Source: Diphasiastrum complanatum (lineage: Eukaryota > Streptophyta > Lycopodiopsida > Lycopodiales > Lycopodiaceae). Taken from it: DNA of 64,000 nucleotides. The translations under genes were made by a program, and so were the position numbers. The DNA lies in the NCBI GenBank assembly GCA_029204225.1, contig CM055109.1, forward strand, positions 37,544,991-37,608,990. The letters run 5' to 3'. Of this stretch, positions 11,265 to 21,435 are shown one piece after another (the stretch's first letter is position 1; each line of letters starts with the position of its first letter). The notes under the pieces were generated by a model. That model made no database searches. It was given only the letters and a program-made list of their open reading frames with translations, and was not told the origin of the DNA.

Positions 11265-12235
11265 TAGGATCTTCAATTTTAGCATAGACTTTGATAACAG
11301 TCCAAGTGAAGTCCTATGCTTCATGAACAAGTCCTTTCCCAATGCTTTGGTGAAGATATTAGCTATACATTCCCTTGAGGACACATGTTGAAGCTCCACT
11401 TCCTTTGCAATGACTTGCTCCCTCACAAAATGTTGACATATCATCTCAATGTGCCATGAAGAATCATGTAGAATGTAAACGAGATGATTCCTCCATGCTA
11501 TCAACTTTGAACTCTCTGGAAAAATACAACAAACAAACAATAAATGTGAGTGATAACCATTTGCTTTCTTGTATCTTTGTCCTTTGTTGCCATGTGTCCA
11601 CCATGAAACTCCATGAATGAGCCTCCATCTCCATCTTGCCATAAGATACCATCATCACTTGATGACTTGACCATGAATGAGTGATATAATAAACCTCCAA
11701 TAGATTTATTTCCATCAACAAAACCAGCCAAGAACGCTAGTACAAATCCAACATCAAAATGATGCTCACCAATGTAGCTAGTTTTACCATATCTTGACAA
11801 TTTGCACACATCCACATGAAAATGCTCAAACATGAGATAGAACAAGTAAAGTAAACTTGAACAACACTTTCTTGATGATCCTTTGACATCACTTGAGTCT
11901 TCAATAACCTGCAAAAACAGATCCATAACATCTTTGCCAAATGATCCTCCTTTGATGCTCTTGACTAACTCCAAATTGCCATCTCTCCTTTCATGTTGTT
12001 GAACTCCTTTGAGATCAACCTCTTGATCATCAACTTGACCATCAAAGTCATTGAACAGACTTGTTTTCCCAGATCCATTACTTGTTGTAAAGTCATGAAT
12101 ACATCCAGTAGATTTCTTGTCCTTAAGTAACTCCACCAATCTCCATGTTCCATTTTTCATAAGAGCTTGATACTCAAGATCCATTGCTTGGATCCACTCC
12201 TATTCTTTCCTTGTTTCATCTACACTTGTAGGTTT
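11265..12235 (-). pseudogene. Copia RT start, foreign module and RNase H end
   Basis: Minus strand: the frame opens with the RT entry (EWIQAMDLEYQALMKNGTW, then RLVELLKDKKSTGC). It turns into an unfamiliar module (GSGKTSLFNDFDGQVDDQEV...) and then shows RNase H remnants: LAGFVDGNKSIGG and, in another frame, HIEMICQHFVREQVIAKEV and ECIANIFTKALGKDL. The last is the classic copia C-terminus (HI.IR.HFIRE...ADIFTKAL). The catalytic RT core (YVDD) is absent. The module is about 90% identical by eye to that at 7,910-8,290. Confidence 0.75.
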
Positions 12236-12860
12236 ATCAAAAGATATTAGGAAAACAACATAATTTCCAGAAATTACTTGCTTACCCTTATTGGAAATTA
12301 TCTTTTGTTTTTTATTAATATATTTTTTTTCTAAAGAAATTGAATAAATGATACATTCCCAATGTTATGCATTTTAGTTTGTTATTTTAATACAAGTGGA
12401 TTGTTTTTTTATAATATGTAGAATTTTAATCCAAAAAAAAATGTCATACGAAAGTCTTTTTATTTGTAAATGTTTTCTAGTTAATTTATTTTTGACAATG
12501 ACTAACATCGTTGATGATTGTTTTATCTCTTGTTATTTATTTCGATAGTCGAAATCATATCAAGAAAATTTTGTGCTTTGGCATAAGGCGAATAATATCA
12601 ATCCCTAGTCAATATCCAATAGAACTAACTTAAAAAAGAAAAAAAGCCTTATCTGCTTAGAATTGAAAATATACGACCAATTGTTTCATAAAAAATGGAA
12701 TTACTAGACGAAACGAACGTTAACTGAAAGACGTAGAGTTGCAAAAGAAAACATTTTCGAAAAAAATATATATATATCAATTTATGACATATATCGACGG
12801 ATGGTTTAAAACAAAAGAATATTAAGATTTGTAGTAAATCATTTGTACGGAAATTATCGG
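12236..12860. other. AT-rich stretch before the Helitron reading frame
   Basis: No gene is seen. If the Helitron extends upstream, its 5' terminus (usually TC followed by an AT-rich motif) should lie here. Several TC-starting AT-rich candidates exist and none can be chosen by eye. Confidence 0.4.
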
Positions 12861-12864
12861 ACAA

Positions 12865-15800
12865 ATGAAATGTTGTTCTACATGTGGAAGTACGAATTTC
12901 TTCAAGAAAGAACATAATAAGAAGTTTCGAAATTCGAATGAAAATGTCCCACCTTATGCAATAGCTAATATATTTTATGGAAATATACATATACAAATGA
13001 GGAACATAAATAGTGGTATATATGCGATTTATGTAAAACTTATCCAGATTGAATAAAATACATAGTATTTTCTTCGCCTACGTATCTGCGTTCTCTTTTT
13101 AAGATGACGTGTCACATTTACAATTTTTATCTATAATAGATATTTTAGTAGATGTGACTCGACGCACTCGTTCGTGATTAAAAAAACTTGAAAAAAGATC
13201 GCTTTTTGACAATCTGATTGCTTGCAATTCGAATAGATATATGAATGATAATGTGTTACGACAGAATATTTTGCATAATTCAATATTAAAGACTTTTTTG
13301 AGCATATATGAATATAGTGTCGAAACTCAACTGTTACCGTTTATATCATTAGTTTCGTTTCAAGAAATGTTAAAAACTGAAGTACATGCGTTTGAAAATA
13401 TGGAAATCGATCCATTCAAACAACTATATATATTACTGCAAGACGTAAAGTCCTGCAGCAGAAGACAAAATATCCAAAAAGATGACATATATACGTATCC
13501 GAATTTACGGATTAGAACAAGAACACATGAACAAAAAGAAACATCGATGTTTAGAACAAAAGTTTCTGGATTGCCGTTAATGACTGACAAAACAATTCAT
13601 CACATTAGAAAATGCAATTTTTTCATTTCTATTTCCATTTGGTCACGGCTATTACGATGGGAAAATGCGTTATATTGATTACATAAAAATGAGAGTTTCT
13701 TCATTGTTTTTGCCATTTACACTATATCCACCATATTTACTTATAATGTATCAAATACGACAAGCAATCTTGATAACACCAAAGGTGTCGTCTGTTGTCT
13801 TGCAAAAGGACATTATTGAATTTGTTAATAAACATCCAAATGCAAACGAAGAACAGATTTTTAGAAACGTTTTGAAATTCACTTTTGCCACGCGAAATGC
13901 CAAGCACTCCATCATGGCATAGACGAAATTTTAAAGATCTATTAACGATGGTGACATATTGGAGATTACTAGATTTTTTTCTGACATTGACAAGCGATGA
14001 AACAACTGAATTACAATGGTCAGAAATCCGACAAATAGAAGCAATAGTGAAAAATTATAATAGGAATTTCAATTGGAGAAATTGTCCGATTGAATGTTTA
14101 TTACTGTTTGTCAAAAAGTTGGAATTATTCATGAAAGAATTCATTCTATCAAAAAGAGCAATTCTAGGATGAATTAAACACTACATGTTACGATACGAGT
14201 TCTAAAATCGAGGTTCTGTACATGCCCATATCATGCTATGGGTTAAAAGAAAAGATGTGAAAAAAATTGGAAATGAAATCGTTGCATTCATTCCTGTAGA
14301 AACAAAAAAATTCCTAATTCCATTAGATCTAGTCAGGAAACAAATATATGAATTAGTTGTACAAAAACAAATCCATTATTGTCCGTCAGCTTGCGCCATC
14401 AAAGCTGATAAAAAAAAACAAAGACCTGTAAATATGGATTTCCATTCAAAAAATATTCAACATCGCTTGAATTAGACGCAGGAACTGGACGATGGCTATA
14501 CTTCCGACCTAGAATTGTAACGTAGTACCTTATCATCCGACAGTGCTATTGTTATGGCAAGCACACATGAATTTACAACAGATTACAAACACTGGCTGGT
14601 CATATTACCTATTGAAATATGCAATGAAATTAGAGCCAACAAGGCCTTTGAATCTGAATACTGACGTCAAAAAGATCGGATTATCCCATGCTGATGAAAA
14701 TGTGTTAAAATTAATATCTAGCTACATCTTGACAAAACCGATATCATTGCCAGAAATTAGTTTCACATGTTTACAAATTTAGCGAAGTTATTCAAAACGT
14801 AGATAGCTCCTCTCCAGATTTGCGACGAAAATTAAAAATTATAACAATACAATACTATTGCATCCAATTGATATCTACACATATAGACCTGAAGAACTTG
14901 AAAATATGACTTTTTATGAGTATTAGTGCCAATTTACTGTAATCGCAAAAAAAAAAAAATTCAAAAAGAAATATATATGGATCAATTAGGACATTATTTG
15001 TATAAAAATACTAAAATAATCAGATTCACAACTTATCATCCTACATATCAAACAGAAGGTTTTTTTTTCGATATCTTATTAGAAAAATGTCAATTTCGAA
15101 AAGAACATGAACTTTTGAGCCTCGTTAATAGTGATCGATCATATTATACAGAATGCATACTGCATGATTTCATTCGAAATGAAAAAGACATTGAACATTA
15201 CGTTGAAGATTATTCGAATAAACAAATGCTTCAAAATGAACAACGACAACAAATTGTAAATATCTTATTGCAACATAAATCATTTTCACGCGAACCATTA
15301 TTTCAAGTCATATTTGATTATGAAAATCGAAGAGAAAAATATCATAAACGTACCAGTCAAAACAAATGCATCAAACAATCCAGAATTAAAATCATGGCTT
15401 GAGGACTCGTCATTTCATCAACTAGACAAATTGCAAAGAATGCAAAGGTCATGGTTCTTACGAATCTAGACATAACAAACGGAATAGTTAATGGAGCGAC
15501 CGGAATGATTCAAGACTGCACATTTGAATCAAACGAATGAAAACGATTCAATCACGATAACAATCGATGGATCTAACAAAAAAATGAAAATTACGCCATC
15601 AACTATTAGGAAATTGAGATACGATTCTACAATATATTACAAATGCACTTTTCCTTTAACATTAGCATACGCTATTACAGCTCATAAATCGCAAGGCATA
15701 ACAATCAGCAACACCGCAATAATTGATATTCAAAACAGTTTCTGTCTAGGATTAACTTATGTTATGTTGTCTCAAGTGACAAGACGAGAACACATTTCTC

Positions 15801-15870
15801 ACACGCAAACCAACACCTGCAGATTTTGATCCAACACCAGCCATTATAAATCAAACAAATAATTAACATT
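12865..15870 (+). pseudogene. Helitron RepHel protein, decayed
   Basis: Rolling-circle transposase, broken by stops and frame changes but with the domains in order. (1) 12,865-13,053: CSTCGS and NVPPYAIANIFYGN, resembling the DUF6570 domain at the N-terminus of many fungal/animal-type Helitrons. (2) 13,632 on: FPFGHGYYDGKMRYIDYI, then YPPYLLIMYQIRQA. (3) 13,890-14,170: LLDFFLTLTSDETTELQWSE, the Helitron_like_N core. (4) 14,221-14,229: VHAHIMLW, the HUH metal-binding motif. (5) 14,543-14,640: LLLWQAHMNLQQITNT and YYLLKYAMKLEP, with tyrosines four residues apart (Y-x3-Y), the two-tyrosine nickase motif. (6) 14,926-15,829: PIF1-type helicase ends, NAKVMVLTNLDITNGIVNG, LAYAITAHKSQGIT and GLTYVMLSQVTRREH. 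The Walker A/B part of the helicase is missing, so the copy cannot work alone. Confidence 0.85.
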
Positions 15871-16159
15871 GACAATATGATCTGATTCTAGACATCTGAA
15901 CCTTTGTGACACATTACTTGATTATTTATTGTTCTAGAAATATCATATATAAAATATTTCATTTCTAATTTTCCAATTGTACTTGAAAGCAGAAATCCGG
16001 TATAGAATTACAAGAACTTACAGAGGCTCAAAAGGTATATTGTTATGAATATCGTGAATCAAATTTTAAACTCGAATAAAATACCTAAACAAAAAAACGC
16101 TTTTAATTATTCGAAATTTGTAATTTAATTCTAATAACGACTTTTATGGTGAAAACTTC

Positions 16160-16670
16160 TACAAGCTTTTCCGAAAACTAAAAGAAGAAACTCAACAACC
16201 GCAAGCTTCGACGTCTGAGGCTTGAAGAATTACGAATTTATCCTACAACGCGACAAATGTTCCTATTGAATGCTTGCGGAATCGATCCGGAACAATACAA
16301 AGACGGGTTTCAAAATAGTTACACTATGAGCACGTATATCACAACGCATAAACGTGCGAGAGAAACCTATGTGCATGAACATCACGGAGATCCTATAGAA
16401 GGTGACAAATCACCTCTATTTTTATTTGTTTATTTTCCATTCTGTTCTTTTACTTTATTACATTAAACATATAGAAATCATATTATTTTTATAACATATT
16501 TCAGGTTTGCAGGATTTTTGAAACACTTTTATAAACTATTTTCTATTCCGATCCCGGATTCGATCAAGACGAACAAGGCGGCAATACAACATTTCGAAGC
16601 GCACTTTGACAAAAGTTATTATACAATTCGTAACCTATATTTCGGTTACAACATTGCTTTTTCATATTAG
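16160..16670 (+). pseudogene. Unrecognised two-exon reading frame downstream of RepHel
   Basis: The first exon is basic (KLRRLRLEELRIYPTTRQ), then has MFLLNACGIDPEQYKDGF and THKRARETYVHEHHGDPIEG. A GT at about 16,403 and an AG at 16,511 allow splicing, in frame, to a second exon. That exon reads FLKHFYKLFSIPIPDSIKTN, continues to KSYYTIRNLYFGYNIAF and stops at TAG 16,668-16,670. The join gives one continuous sense frame, which supports a real 108-nt intron. No domain is recognised. It lies between the Helitron helicase end and the GIY-YIG region on the same strand. Confidence 0.4.
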
Positions 16671-16676
16671 AAAACC

Positions 16677-17137
16677 ATGTCTCGAACAGAATTAAATGCT
16701 ATCAACACATATTTAGGGAGACAACTTCCATCTCTCTGACACCGGAGTTCGACTGACAGACGGTCCTATCACAATTGAAAACGTTCTGAAAATCTTAGAA
16801 ACTACCAACACGTCGATTACAACAACAGCTGACACGCATCAGGTTCATGTCTTTTACTGATTTTACTACTCAATTTGTTTACAATGCATTTTATACACAA
16901 ATGTAAATACAACCTTGCAACTAACAAATAACAGGTGATAACTCTCGAATCTCCACAACCGATATCACAACGATCTTCTTCTAACAAAGAGGTATGGCAA
17001 ATTAACGCTATTTTTTTGCTCTAAATAGATCTTCTTGTATCATTTTAAAAAACCCTATTAATTCTCACTATTCTTCGCAGGATCGGACACCGCCACCGAA
17101 ACGCCTACGAGGCAGTTCTTCACAATCTACAAAATAG
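16677..17137 (+). pseudogene. Small three-exon protein overlapping the GIY-YIG frame
   Basis: An ATG at 16,677 (MSRTELNAINTYLGRQLPS) needs one single-base frame correction to continue as DTGVRLTDGPITIENVLKIL. GT/AG introns at 16,843-16,934 (92 nt) and 16,992-17,080 (89 nt) then join in phase to VITLESPQPISQRSSSNKE and to DRTPPPKRLRGSSSQSTK, with TAG at 17,135-17,137. The tail is Ser/Pro/Arg-rich and nuclear-localisation-like (PPPKRLR). The estimated product is about 92 residues, family unknown. The last exon overlaps the start of the GIY-YIG domain in another frame, so a further lost base or alternative splicing could make both parts of one protein. Confidence 0.4.
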
Positions 17138-17424
17138 TTTCGCGAATAGGCAAATCAATTTATGTCGGTCAAACAACAGATTTTGATAGACGCATGCGAC
17201 AACATGCTTGTAGACCACCGAAAGGAATGACCTACGACAAGGCTCGCGACAAATTTTTTGATCATTATGATGCTCATATATTATAAATCGTTACTGACTC
17301 TTCAATTGCAGATAGATTAGAAAAAGTCTATATCAAAATGTTTAGATCTCAGAAAATGCGAGTTTGTAATAACTTAAGCAGTCGTCCATCGCTCTCGCGT
17401 AAATATTGGTATTTGAAACGTTGA
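17113..17424 (+). pseudogene. GIY-YIG nuclease domain, one internal stop
   Basis: The frame reads FFTIYKIVSRIGKSIYVGQT then DFDRRMRQHACRPP. This matches the GIY-YIG core: a first strand ending in the IYKIV (G-I/V-Y-like) segment, an IYVGQT (YIG-like) strand, then the D..RR..QH helix with the conserved Arg. After FFDHYDAHIL there is one TAA (17,284-17,286). The frame resumes with SSIADRLEKVYIKMF, which holds the Glu expected to bind the catalytic metal, and ends at TGA 17,422-17,424. GIY-YIG nucleases cut one DNA strand and occur in homing endonucleases, UvrC, SLX1 and Penelope-like retroelements. No reverse transcriptase is visible nearby, which argues against Penelope. Confidence 0.7.
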
Positions 17425-17905
17425 TCTTATATTTGAAAATTTTTGGCACATGTTAATTTCCACCTCAATTGAACAACATTGTCATTCGCACTGAAAATCA
17501 TTTACAAAATATAATCAGCTACTAACTGTTTCAATTCCAACATTGTTTTTCATCAGCTTACATTTGAAATGTTTCCATTTTCTAAAAAAATTGCAAAACA
17601 CAATTTCCTAATTACTAACTATCTAATTACAGATACATTCTTGAAAATCACATTCCTATGTTTACTAAACACATAAATAATGCTTTTCTCGTTCGTTATT
17701 TCATGTCCCTTTTCAAAATGCAAGTTTTTTTAGCTTACAAAATAACGATATGAAACATCCATAGATCGAATACGAAAACCAGATAAATCGAATACAAAAT
17801 TCAATCATAATTACGACATGCGCTTCGCTGTTTACAATGGTTGTTTGATTCGAATCGGGACAAAATTGCGTAGCTAGTTTGTGGAGAATCTATGGAGCCT
17901 ATAGG
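17425..17905. other. AT-rich noncoding tail after the GIY-YIG domain
   Basis: No gene is seen. A CTAG at about 17,872-17,875 would suit a Helitron 3' end, but I could not find the expected adjacent strong hairpin. Confidence 0.35.
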
Positions 17906-17909
17906 AGGC

Positions 17910-18535
17910 ATTGATTGCTTGTTGGCAAAAAAAAAATTAAACAGCACCTCTAGAGGCTCTAGAGCGGGAGTCCAGCTCTAGAGGCTTTGGTTCTTGGAAA
18001 ATGAACCTACCTGATTGCTGCAACCATGAAATTTGAATGAATCATGGATGTATTACTGATTGTTGTAAAAAAATGAATTCAACAGCACCTCCAGAGCAGG
18101 AGCGCCAACGCTGGCTCCTGCTCTAGATGAGCTGGTACTTGAAAAAAAAAACCTACCTGACTGCTGAAGATGTTCTTGTAATGTGGAAGAGTTTCCAACG
18201 AATGACTCCTCTTATTCAACCTGCAACAAGGCTTCTTTCAGACACTCGCTTCTTGCTCATGAGACCAAGGCTCTCAAAATCAACATTTCAAATCATTCAT
18301 TGGCTGGAAAGTTAAGACATGCGCATTTGTAACTCCGGCCGTTGGAAACCAATTGTAGAATTTTAAGCATCGATTTTGCTAAGCAGAGAGTGCTTCTCTT
18401 ACATAGTTATGACATGAATATGTTACTGCTTGTTGGGGTAAAAAAAAATTCGACAGCACCTCTGGAGCAGGAGCATTGGCGCTCCTGCTCTAGAGGTGCT
18501 GGTAAAACTAACTGACCACTGAAGACGTTCTTGGA
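17910..18535. repeat. Three dispersed copies of a long-hairpin repeat
   Basis: Copies centre at about 17,942-17,990, 18,083-18,134 and 18,454-18,501. Each follows a TTGTTG..AAAAAAA leader and precedes a CTGGT/TTGG...CTGACTGCTGAAGA-type tail. Copy 3 is almost a perfect palindrome: 21-nt arms (starting CAGCACCTCTGG, ending AGAGGTGCTG) with one mismatch and a 6-nt loop. Copy 2 has the same arms with a few mismatches and a 10-nt loop. Copy 1 is more eroded, keeping CTCTAGAG words. The unit is about 110 bp and could be a small non-autonomous element. Confidence 0.7.
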
Positions 18536-18539
18536 AGCA

Positions 18540-20480
18540 GAGCCATGGTGCTCTATCTCAGGAGGCGCTGATCAAATGTATAAACATCTGTGAAAACAGT
18601 ATTTTGAGCATTTTTCTGCATTGAAACACATTGAAACACTAACGTTATAGTAGGAATGAACTCTTGGGAACCAAACGAAACCGACATTGGAACCAATACG
18701 TAATACACATAAGCTTCCTAACTGCCAAAGGAAATAGCCATTGGAAATCTGCCATGTGGAAGTAGCCGTCCATAAACCAATAGCAGAATGTCATTGAGGA
18801 TTCAAGAGTTAGGTTTGCCACGTTGGTAAGGTACATGATTTGTGAAGGTCTGAAATCCTAACTTCTTATAAGGTTTAGGTTCAAGACATGGTTGCCGATC
18901 TACAGAGTGTCATGTTTAAACATCCGTGGTGAGTAAACAGGTTGTAGCCGTGCGGCGTTCAATGACACACAAAGAGGCTGATGATGTCTTGGAATGTTTG
19001 GAAATCCATCTTGACTGCTAGAGCTAGTAGTGCGTTGCAAATTGAGAGAGATGCCAATCGATTCAGGATCGAAATAAGTTTTGCACTCTACTGTGGATCG
19101 ATTTTGAATTAGATCATATATATTTTAAACACGAGGGCAAGGGCGAATTAGGTCAATTCAGAGGGTCAAATTAGTTGTTGGTGCACGCTAACAGCTCTGG
19201 AAAGGAGCGCTGTAGGGTGGAGCTAGTAGTGCGTTGCAAATTGAGAGAGATGCCAATCGATTCAAGATTTAAATAAGTTGTGCGCTCTCGATTTGACAGG
19301 ATCGAAATAGTAAGTGTTGCACCATGATTGAGATACACTTGACATGCAGTGGCAGTTTGATTTCCAGGATGGAATGAGTCACATAGCTTCCATTCAAGAC
19401 GGGGATTGGCAATTGCAATGGGCTATGGGTAGTTCGATTCCAAGATTCACTTATTGTGGAATGGGCTGGTCACAAGCCATTCTGCCACGTAAGGATTTCC
19501 AAAAAAAATTTACGCTCGGCCCAGAAAGGCCTAAAAAATATTGCATAATGGATACTTTGAAAATTTATACATGCTCATTATGAAGCATGACTTTTTTCAG
19601 CTAGTAGGACCCTGCCACGTGGCAGTCTGGTGCCTGAGGCCTGATGCTGATGATAATATGGGCAATGCCTTATAGAAATAAAGGTTAGTCTTTAACAGAT
19701 GAATATGCCCTAAGTGAAGCTCATGTATGACCATGTGAATAAGTGTTTTGAATGTCAATGTGGTGATATAACTCAGATAATGAGAGTCAAATACCTTAGG
19801 ATAATTTGAAATATAACCTTCAAATATGAAACTCGAATAGAGCAGAATTTTTGAATATAAAGACCTTAAAAATACTAAGGTAGAACACAAGTGCCTTTGG
19901 ATTAGTGACATGTTTGATCTTGCTTCTAAAATCAAGATTCTAAGTGTAGTTCGATTTGCTACATTTCGACCCAAAATTGTATTTTGAGTCAGTGCCTTGA
20001 CTTTTGACAAGTTAACCATACTGCTAGCTTATCGCAATTAGTGAAAAGCCAAATATGCCACATAAGTAAAATTATCTTGGTTTGTTGGGTCAAATTGGCT
20101 GGAGTGCATTGGAATGTTAAGTGTCACTATTGCTTGAAAAGAATATGTAAGCCACCTACACTAATTTTGGAAAATCATTAGCATAAAATTTCTCATAAGG
20201 GTGTATTAAACCAACTCCTTGAGTAACTGACAATTAAAAGCCCTTTTGTTGATGTAGAACCCTCAAGTGTTAAACTTATCAAGGAAGATGTCACTTGCAA
20301 AGAACCAATGGTGTATTAGAGTCTGAAAGGTGAGGAAGAACTCTCATGTCCTCCTACTTCAATGGAGATGAACCTTCTTCATTCATGAGACTATAATGTA
20401 CTTAAAAAGAATTGTGCTTTGGATGATTAGTGAAACTTTGAATATGTAATGAAGAGGTCGTTTGAATTAAAATGTAATGA
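18540..20480. other. Noncoding region with one tandem duplication
   Basis: No convincing gene is present. Open frames of 60-140 codons here lack family similarity. Two copies of a 60-bp sequence lie at 19,021-19,080 and 19,220-19,279 (listed separately). Confidence 0.45.
19021..19279. repeat. Direct repeat of about 60 bp, 199-bp period
   Basis: The sequence starting GAGCTAGTAGTGCGTTGC and continuing through GAGAGAGATGCCAATCGATT occurs at 19,021-19,080 and at 19,220-19,279 with few differences. GATCGAAATA words follow both copies, suggesting a duplicated unit of about 200 bp. Confidence 0.8.
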
Positions 20481-20481
20481 C

Positions 20482-21431
20482 TGTTGGGAGAGAGGGAAGA
20501 AGAATAAATGACGAACACGAACAAGAAACGAACGAGAAGCAAACTCGAACAGAAAATGTTTGTGCGCAGCGGAATAAGTTAAATGACTCTCTCCCTAAGC
20601 ATGACTACGCCTATCAAAATGAACAGAACTTTAGTGATAGAAATCACGGTCATTCTAGATTACGTAGCCAAACATTTAAATGGATGAAGCGCTAGATGAA
20701 TAATTTGTCGCGAATTGCAAAACAAATTATCTATCGCAAACGATTCGCGAAGAGCTAGACTGTGCTTGACTGATAATTAGTCGCGAATTATTCGCGAAAG
20801 ACAAGACTAAAAGTTGATCGTCTATTACCAGAAAGAGAAACAAGAAAGATCAGACAGAATGAAGAATAAGCATAGCAATATTGACAGATCTAAAACGCAG
20901 AACAAATGAACTGTGTCAGATTAAGTATATTAAGTATACAAGTCAATTATTCGGTAGAGTAAAAGACTGTAGCGGACAAAACCGCGTGCCCTACAAAGCT
21001 TATTTCTATCTTTAATGAGGAATGAAAACCTATTCTCTTAGTCTCTTCTTCATCATTTAATAATCATCATCATCATCAAATACGCAGATGGTATCCAATA
21101 TATATACATAATATTACAGGTGTGCATATGCGAAAGTACAGAGTGGATGTGCTGTTTGTAGGAGATCGTGGGTGGCTCCCTCAAGCTTGTCCAATATGTT
21201 AGTGCAACTGCATGGGGTGAGTGCGGCGTCAGCCAATACTGAAGTGAACGTTTTTCGCCTGTCACCATGACCTGTGTAAGAACACAGTGTCGCGATTCAT
21301 TCACCTTTTCTTCATCTATGCAAATTTGCGTGTAAAAATGTAGATTGTGTGACAACGTTAGAAAAATATGCAGCATGAATGGAGGCAGATTAAAATTGGG
21401 ATTTAGGAGAGTAGGAGGAGTAAATCCAACA
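20482..21431 (-). repeat. Copia 3' LTR, 950 bp (minus orientation)
   Basis: Minus strand: a polypurine tract (AAGGGGGGG) follows the end of RNase H. The LTR then starts with TGTTGGATTTACTCC and ends with CTCCCAACA at 20,482, giving TGTTGG/CCAACA inverted termini. A 3' part is present at 4,698-5,280 and another part at 24,609-24,990. Flanking bases at 20,477-20,481 are ATGAC; the matching target-site duplicate cannot be checked because the other end of the element is truncated. Confidence 0.85.
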
Positions 21432-21435
21432 CCCC

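Larger units (their letters stand above)
12865..17424 (+). mobile_element. Helitron-like element with downstream accessory region
   Basis: The block is AT-rich and distinct in codon style from neighbouring copia and host genes. It carries the RepHel relic followed by intron-bearing accessory exons and a GIY-YIG nuclease domain. Limits given are only the recognised coding span. Helitrons end in a short hairpin and CTRR, and a CTAG at about 17,872-17,875 is a possible but unproven 3' end. That the accessory exons belong to the element, rather than to a neighbour into which it inserted, is an inference from adjacency, shared strand and shared base composition. Confidence 0.55.

Noticed and set aside
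16160-17424. GIY-YIG region as a Penelope-like retroelement
   Set aside because: No reverse transcriptase motif was found within several kilobases upstream. The nearest element is a Helitron.
17865-17880. CTAG as the Helitron 3' terminus
   Set aside because: The expected hairpin about 10 bases upstream is not evident; kept only as a possibility.
17910-18535. Repeat copies considered as a CRISPR-like array
   Set aside because: Three diverged, irregularly spaced copies in a plant nuclear context; no array structure and no cas genes.
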